A stretch of 64,000 bases of DNA from NCBI RefSeq assembly GCF_000807855.2, contig NZ_JRYR02000001.1:780565-844564 (forward strand), read 5' to 3'. Of this stretch, positions 25,601 through 34,600 are shown piece by piece; the stretch's first letter is position 1, and every line of letters begins with the position of its first letter. Source of the DNA: Flammeovirga pacifica (GTDB taxonomy: Bacteria; Bacteroidota; Bacteroidia; Cytophagales; Flammeovirgaceae). The notes under the pieces are model-generated. The model did not search any database and was not told where the DNA came from. It worked only from the letters and a program-made list of their open reading frames with translations. Position numbers and translations under genes: made by a program.

Positions 25601-28600
25601 CATTCATAGGAATATCAAGAGAGAAATTCTGGTCGTTCACTTGGTTATTGATACTATCAAGAACGGCTTGTGGAAGGGTAGCCCCATCTGCACCTGCTCC
25701 AGTTATATTGAGAGCATCCAACGTCCAAGTATAATCATAACCCATAGTATGAGGAATGTTTTCAGTCAATCCTAAAGGATAGAAATCGATAGATAACCCA
25801 CAATCACCATTTGTTCTTTGTTCAACAAAAGCAGTGAAATCAGGTTGACGGAAAAGGGTAGTCGATAAACTCGAAGAATCGGTACAAGCAGCACTATTTG
25901 TATTGAATGACTTGAAACCATATTGAGTATCGATACGGGTAGCATTCGTTGCAAAAGTATCCACCGTTATGGTGAGATCTTCATCTGTTAAACTAGAAGT
26001 TGTAATACTACCTCCGGTAATTGATAATTGCGACCACTGATTGGTGAAGCCAGTAATGGATTCTGAAGCAAAAGGTATCATGGTTAATGCATTACTACAA
26101 CTATCATTGGCTAATCTTGTGTAGGTAAGATTGACAACTGGTTCACGGAACAAAGTGAAATTAAATGTAGTATCATCATCACACATAGAAGCACCGGAGT
26201 TGAGCATCGTAATGGTATAATTAGCATCAATTTGAGAAGCACCCGGGCTAAAGCTTCCTACATTAAACGTCACATCTCTATTACCATCGGGCGAGGCAGG
26301 GATTGTAGCTACAGTACCTCCACTAATTGTATTCTGATTCCAATCAAAATCTACATCATTCAACATTTCATTATGAGAAGAAACATTGATAGAACTTTGA
26401 CAAGCGCCTGTTAAGTTGGTCAATTGTATTTCAGGCGTTCTATAGAAAATAAAACTCACTGTATCTTCATCATAACAATCGTTCGATAAAGTATTGATCA
26501 CTCTCAATTTGTAATGCACATACATGATAGACTCTAAGGTGTTGAAGCTATCCACTTGTACATTTAATTCCCTTTGCGCTAAAGCGGAATTGTCTGTAAT
26601 TGCACCATTTCTAATAGAGTCAATAGACCATACATAAGTGTACCCATTGACATCCGTAGGGAAAGGAGAAGCACTAGCTATCCAATCACATTGATTGGCC
26701 TTTTGTGCTAAGAAAGGATTTTGAATATCAGGTGTTCTGTAGAAATGTATATCAATAGTTTCAACATTAGTACATGACATATCTGCTGGAGCTAATTGAT
26801 TTTCCACTCTTAATTGTAAGCTGATAACAATATGAGATCCTGCATCATCAAAATCAGCATCAGTGACACTAAAAGTTGTGTTTTGAGTAGAGTAAGTATC
26901 ACCTGCATTATAAGTACTACCATCATATCCAGTAATACTTGTGATGTCCCAATAGTAATTATAGCCATTGATTACTTCCGTATCAAAAGGCTGAACAGTA
27001 GTTGCTAAGTCACATGAATCCGTACGAGTTTCTGTTAGGTTGATATCAGGGTAACGAAGGTATTGGAATAAGATCGTAGTATCGGTTGTTGAGCAAGCTG
27101 CTAAATTTGGATTAGAGTGTTTCATTTCCAAAGTCATATTGAACTGAATCATGTTACTGCCATCAGCATAAGCAGCATCAGGCATTCTCAATTCCATATC
27201 TTGTCTATTAGAATAATAGCTAATAGAATCCATCACAGAACTAATTAATACTCCACCTGTAGCTCCTATAACAGACCCAGGATCTAATGTCCACTGGTAA
27301 TCAAACCCACTACCGTGATTAATGACTTCATACATACCTAGAGGCTGAGCTCTGAATAACCCTCCACAAAGGCCAAATGGATCATTTTGACCATACATTG
27401 AAAAATCAGGATTTCTATAAAGAATAAACTCAACTGTATCTGTATCTAGACAAGTAGTGGAAATAGTATTTTGAGCAATCAATTCATATTGAACAGTAAT
27501 TTGAGTAGAGTGGAGAGCAAATGTATCTACCACCACTTCCAAGACATCAGCATTGGCCGCAGAATTTTGGGTAACTGCACCACCCGTTACAGATAATTGT
27601 CGCCATTGTCTATCAAAAAGTGGTAATGCCTCACCATTGAAAGCTTCTATTGTTTCTATTTGAGCACAAGAATCAGCCCTTGTCGATAAGAATTCTATTT
27701 CAGGTTGACGATAAAAAGTCAAATTAAAAGTGGAATCATCATCACAAGTATGTGCAGAACTATTGGTAATGGAAACAGTATATTGAAGATCAATCTGAAC
27801 AGCATCGGCAGTCCAAGTGTCAACATCCACAATAAATTCACTATTGTTATTGGTAGAATCAACCGTACCTCCAGTGATGTTATCTAAATGCCATATGAAC
27901 GATTCGCCATTATTCGTAAACGCTTCATTCATTGTAGAAAGAGTAATACTAGAATTTTCAACAGCACAAGCAACTGACATATTAGAGAAGGTAATCTCTG
28001 GCGTTCTATAAAACTCAAAGTTGACATTCTCTTCATCATAACAAGAAGGAACTTCTGAGTTGAAAACTCTTAACTTATAGGTTCCATCAATTTGTAAACT
28101 ATTCGTTGCGAATGAATCTACATCTAAAGTAATCTGACGGTTGGCTAAAGAAGTATTGTTAATTGCACCTCCGTTAACTGTAACAGGAGTCCACACATAC
28201 ATAAACCCATTGATATTGGTAGGGAATGGTTCAATGGTACCTATATGATCACAATTAGACAATTTATGAAAGGCAAATCCAGGGTCAATAATTGGCGTAC
28301 GGTAGAAAGTCAAAGTATCATAAGAGACATCCTGACAAGAAGTGTTTCCAGCATCTAAAGCATTATTGACATCCAATTGTAAGGCTATCGTAATTTTAGA
28401 TTCCGTATCAATAAAATCATCATCAGAAATAGTAATACTAATATCTTGTGTATTGGCTAAGTTACCAATGCTTAAATCATTGGCAGGGTTTCCATCATTT
28501 CCGTCATACCCTGTAATGTCAGTAATCTGCCATTGATAGTTGAAACCTGCAATTGTTTCTGTGCCAAAAGGTTGTAAAGTGGAAGCGTAGGCACAACTAT

Positions 28601-31600
28601 CTACTTTCACTTCTTGCATATCAATTACTGGAGGACGCTTAAAGCTTAAAGTAATGGTGGTGTCTTCTGAACAAGTTACATTAGTGTCTGTATGTTCCAT
28701 ATGAAGATCTAAAGACAATAAGATCTCATTACTACCATCTGCAAAAGCAGTAATCGGCATGATTAATCCAAAGTTTTGATCATTTACTTTATTCGTAATT
28801 GAATCCATAATGGCAGTTGGAAGGGTAGTACCATCCGCTCCGGCACCAGTAACATTATCAAAGGTCCAAGTATAATCAAACCCAGTGGAATGATTGATAA
28901 TTTCGGTCGTTCCTAAAGGATATGCAAAGGCATATAATCCACAGGCATCTAAAGGAGTTGTAGCGGTGTAATTATCTACATTAGGTGTTCTATAGAACTT
29001 AAATTCTATGGTATCAATATCAGTACAACCAAATGAATCGGTATTTCTAGCAGTTAATTCATAGGCCACCACAATGTAGGCGGTATCTTGATCGAAGGTA
29101 TTTGCAGTAACCGTAAGGTTTTGATCACTTAAAGATGATGTAGATACCGTACCACCTCTTACATATAACTCTTGCCAAGTATAGTTGTAACCTGCAATTA
29201 CTTCTGTGCCGAATGGTTGTAAAGTATTGACTAGCGCACATGAATCTGTTCTTGTTTGCACAAAAGTAATATCAGGTGTTCTGTAAAATGTAATATCAAA
29301 AGTAGAATCGTCATCACAAGCACTCATGGTACTATTCATAATCTGGAGATTATACTGAGCATCCAATCGGTGTGAGCCAACATCAAAATTATCTACTTCA
29401 ATAATGTATTGATTTCCATTGTTGGTTGAATCGATAGTACCACCGGTTAAGCTATTGACATTCCAAAAGAAGGTCGCACCACTTAAAGCTTCACTATTCG
29501 CTGTTATAGTATCCGTTAAAATACAATTGATAGATGACGGAGTGTAATCAATTTCTGGTGTTCTAAAGAATTGAATGGTATAAGATTCTACATCCACACA
29601 AGTAGGAGAATTAGTATTACTCACCGTTAATTCATAAGTGGCAGTAATAATAGTTTGATTCAAATCCCAACTTGCAACTGTTAGGTTGATATCTTTATTA
29701 TTTAATGCATCTTCAGATAAAGTACCACCAGAAATAGAGGTTTGATTCCAAGAATAGGTATACCCAGAAATGACTTCGGTTCCCGATGAAATTTCTGCTT
29801 GAGCTGCACAAGCATTTCCTCCTAATTTTGTTTCCGAAAAGTTGATGTTTGGTGTTCTATAAAAAACTAAATCAAGATTACGATTTAGTCCACAATGAGG
29901 ATTAGCATCTGAACCGTTATTAGGATTCTGTTTCCTGACTCTGTTATTCATCCTAACAGTAAATTCAGACGCTCCATTTGTAAAGTCAGCATCTGTAAAT
30001 GCCAGGGTTCTTGTTTGATTGTATGAATCGGCAATAGCAGCACCTGAGTATCCAGAAGTTACACTCACCGATCTCCATCTATAATTGAAATCTAAAGTTT
30101 CTGTATGATGGTTTAAAGTCACAGATAAATTACATGGGTCTACTCTAGGATCAGTTAAAGTGAAGTTTCTAGGTATTCTTTCTAAATTGATCGTTAGCGT
30201 AGTATCCTCCTGACAAGTAGAACTATAAGTGTTTTCTACTAATAAAGTGATTTCAAAACTTAGATTCACCGAATCATCAACAAAGTAATCTTCCGTTAGT
30301 GTTAAACTTAAATTTTGATCACTTGTATTTGTAGTAACTTGATTGACTAAATCCCCTAAAAATGCAGGATCAACATTGTGATCAGCTACATTACTTGTCA
30401 TACTCCAAGAGTAGTTGTAGCCATTGCCGTGAGGTAATGATTCTGTATCAAAAGGAGTGAAACTAATTGTGTATTCATTTCGATCAGCAGTACTACAGAT
30501 AGGTACATTTTGTCCCCAATCAGAATAATCAGGTTGTCTGTAGAAATAGAATTCAATACTGTCTCTATCAGCACCTCCAATTGAATTGGTTACATCAATA
30601 TAATATTTAGCATGAATACGTGTACTTCCTGCATCAAAAGTATTTGGGGTGATCGTGAAATCTTGTAAAGAAGGATCAGTGATGTTCACTGTACCGCCAG
30701 AAGTAACAACATTACTCCAAGCATAATTAAAGCCGCTAATTATTTCCGTACCAAAAGGTTGAGCGACATAGGATGCTGAAGTGCCACAATCTACTAAAGT
30801 AGTATCTAAATCAATTCTCGGTACTCTATGGAATTGTACATCTACCGTATCATAAGTAGTACAGGCAGTAGGGAAGTTATTATCAATAATTTCTAATTGA
30901 TAACGAATGTCGATCACACTTTCTCCATTATTAAAATCCGTTTCGTCGGTATCTACTGTAGCATTATGAATATTTAAAGCTGATTGGGTTACTGTACCGT
31001 TGGTGGGTCCTGATAAGACAGACCATTGATAAGCAAAATTGGTCATGTTATTGGCAACTGGCCTTAATTGAACGGTTACATCATCATTGACAATTATACT
31101 ATCTTGACCAATTTCTGGATCTGGATTTTCTCTAACATTAACGGAGATATTGTCAACGTCATTACAACCTCTTGCCGTAGTCACAATAAGACTAACATTA
31201 TAGGCTCCTGCTGTTGCATATGTATGTTGTGGATCTTGTGCATTAGAAGTGTTTCCATCTCCAAAATCCCAATACCATGCAATGATGTCGTTTACATTGG
31301 CAGGAATATCACCTGCTCCAATAAATGTAGCTAAGTTGGTATTATCTACTGTTGAACGATCTCTGAACTGCATGGCTTGACCCAAACAAACTTCATTTGG
31401 AACACCATCAGACAATCTTTCTGCTTCTAATTCAGAATCTGGATTGTTAAACATGTACACCAAAGTGTTATTGGAGTTGGCTACAAAAGTATGAGTACAT
31501 CCTTTATTGGTAGTAACAGTCAAACTTGTTGTTAATACTTGGTCATTACCAATTAAAGAGCCATTGCCATCTAATTGAGTAGAAAAATCGATGGTTGGAA

Positions 31601-34600
31601 AACGGTGGGCTAATGTGTCTGTACCACCAAAATCAATAGTACCATTGGAATTGAAATCCCAATCCCAACGTACTATTTCATCATCGGTTACAGGAGTAAT
31701 AGTCGAATTATCAACAAAGGCTACATTACTGGTTTGACAGACATTTTGATAAGTAAAATTGGCTGTCGGATTTGCATTAATCACTACATTATTTTCAGTG
31801 AATGTATCAATACATCCATCCGCAGATGTGGTTCTTAAATTGACAATGTAAATCCCTTGATTAGGGAAAGTATAAGTAGTCACACTATCAGTTGTGGTAA
31901 TGTCGTAGGTTCCATCGTTATCAATATCCCATTCAAATTGAGCAATGGGAGCATCATTATATATACCAAAATCGGTAGGTCTAGCATCTAATGTTGTGGG
32001 AGATCCTTCACAGACTTCAGTATTGGTGAAGTTTGCCACAGGAGTAGCGTTGTAAATAACACGTATATCATCGGACATCATACATTCTGTCTGACCGGTA
32101 CTATTATTTGTGGGATCAATTTTATCAATATAATTGGTTACAATTCTAGCTTCAATTCTATAAAGCCTTCCTGTAGCTACATTAGGATTTACAGTCCAAG
32201 GAGTAGAGTAACTAGGTCCATGTATAAAAGTGACATCAGGATCAGTACCACCATCAGCAGCACTAATTAAAGTTCCATCCACATACCATTGGTATTCTAA
32301 ATCCCAATAGTACATGTATTCTGTAGTTTCAATGGTATCTGAAGTATTGTATGAGCTATTCCAAGCCATATCCTCTACATTCAAATTGTAGCTACCAATA
32401 TCCGTACATAAAGTAATGTCATTGGATGATATATCAGGACAACTTAATACCGTCATATCTCCTGAGTATGCTGCTGGATAAGAACAGCCGTTTTCATCAA
32501 TGAAAGTCAAATTAGGAGTGAACGTACTAATAGGAGCCCCTCCCAAAGTAGAGCTATAAACGAAAGTATTTAAACTATCTGTACCCAATTGACCATCACC
32601 AGAAGACCATTGGTAAATTGTATTGGTAATATCAGTATTTGGATCATCAACAGGGAAGGCAACCATCTGAGTAGTAGCGGGAGCAAATCCTATTTTCTTA
32701 AGAATTTCATAACTACCTGAAGTACCGCCAACAGTAATAGATATAGGAACTGCTGTGTGCTGACATCCGTGATCATCAGTTACAGTTACTGTTGCATCAT
32801 ATGTACCTGGCGAATCATAATAATGGGTTACTGCACCTGTGGTTGTGGTGGCATCTGTACTTCCATCGTTATCAAAGTCCCATTCCCAAAGTGCTATATC
32901 TACATCATATAAATTATTTGAAATATCTAAATCATCTCTTCTTTGAGTGTTCCCAGCAGTTTCATCGGCATTATCCCTAAAACTTACAAAACCAGGACAA
33001 ACCAAATTAGTTACGTTAGGAGTGAATCTCGCCTCTAGTTCTCTCATTGTAGGTACTGTGAAAACAAGGTCTTCATTATCAGAACAACCATTTTCATCAG
33101 TTACTTGCACAGTTAATGTATAAGCACCAGCAGGAAGAGATAATCTAGCTTGATCATTAGTTAAAGTGTTTGGGGTAATTTGACCAACTCCAACACCACC
33201 CGTAAAGAAATCAATAGTGGCAGTATTTAAATTGTATACTTCGTTTGCATCTAAATCTAAATCAAGTACTGTGATTACTTCATCACAGATATAATCAAAA
33301 GAAACGAAATTACTATGAGGATTTGGGAATGTGAACTCAGGTTTAGTAACCGTTATGTCATGTGTGTAATTGGCAGAACATCCATTAACAGTTAATACTA
33401 AAGTAATGGTATGAGCAAGGCTTTGTGGTGAGTTTGGTGTGGTAAATACTACTCCTGTTAAATCAGGAACAATACCACTTCCAGGAACAGTACCTGATGC
33501 TTGAGAAGCTCCATCAACAAACCATTCATAGGTGGGGTTGGTAGGAGAAAACATCAAATTAGTACCTTGGAAGGTGAGACTTTGATTAACACAAGCGGTA
33601 GCAGCCCCAGTTACGGTGACTGATCCACCTGTGATTTGAATTGGTCCTAAAGTTTCAGAGAAAGTACATCCACCAGCTGTTGTGACGGAAACTGTTCCAT
33701 TATAATTACCTGGTATGGGAAATGAAGTATTGACAATACTCGTATTACTAGCAAAATTAAATTGTATTGTAGGGTCTGCAATTTGAGTGAAATTCCAATT
33801 ATAAACGGCTCCTAAATTGCCATCACCTGCATCAAAAGTTAAATTTTGATTGATACATGTGCCTGTTGATGTAGAAGGGGTTGGAGCAAGTATCGGAAGT
33901 GGTCCAGGCATGACTATCGTCGTGTCTTCAGCATCCGAACAACCATTACTAGGTTCTGTAGCCGTAATTCTAACATCTACGGTCGAACTTTCAGGAATTT
34001 CTCCTTGAGGATACCCCACAAATGTAGGGAAGGTAGGTTCAGCTAAGAAATTATGATTTTCATCTTTAGTGACAACTGATGACCAAGTAACTGCGTCAGT
34101 AGCACCATTACCGGGTGGGTCAATAATTAAAGTCCATTGATAATCAGTATCTGCTGTACCTAAAGAATTATTGATGAAATTTAATACAGTAGGAGTACAA
34201 TCATCGGTAGTCAATTCATGTTCAGCTTCCGATGGATTAATCGTCACAGTTCTTGTTGTTGGTTGACCTGTACATCCATTAATTACAGCTCTAATACTTA
34301 CTTGAAAAGTAGCAGGTAATGCAACACGATTATCATCTACAATATCTCCATAATAAAATGAGCCATTTCCACTTGGTCCGACAGTGACCCAGTTTAAATT
34401 ACCAGCATATTGATATTCATAAATAATAGGGTAATCACCAGACAAACCAAGTCCGGCTGTATCTGCGTTGGTTGTAGTAGAAAAATTGACAGTCGTACCA
34501 ATACATATCGTAGTGGGGTTGACATTTAACGTAGGGAAATCAAAGACTTCACCTACTTGATAATTATAAGGAGTAGAAGTATAAGAACATCCAGCATTAT

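Noticed and set aside
20461-33000. Several plus-strand open frames of 60-90 codons inside the giant minus-strand gene
   Set aside because: They come from the repetitive coding sequence on the other strand and have no start signals or domain features.
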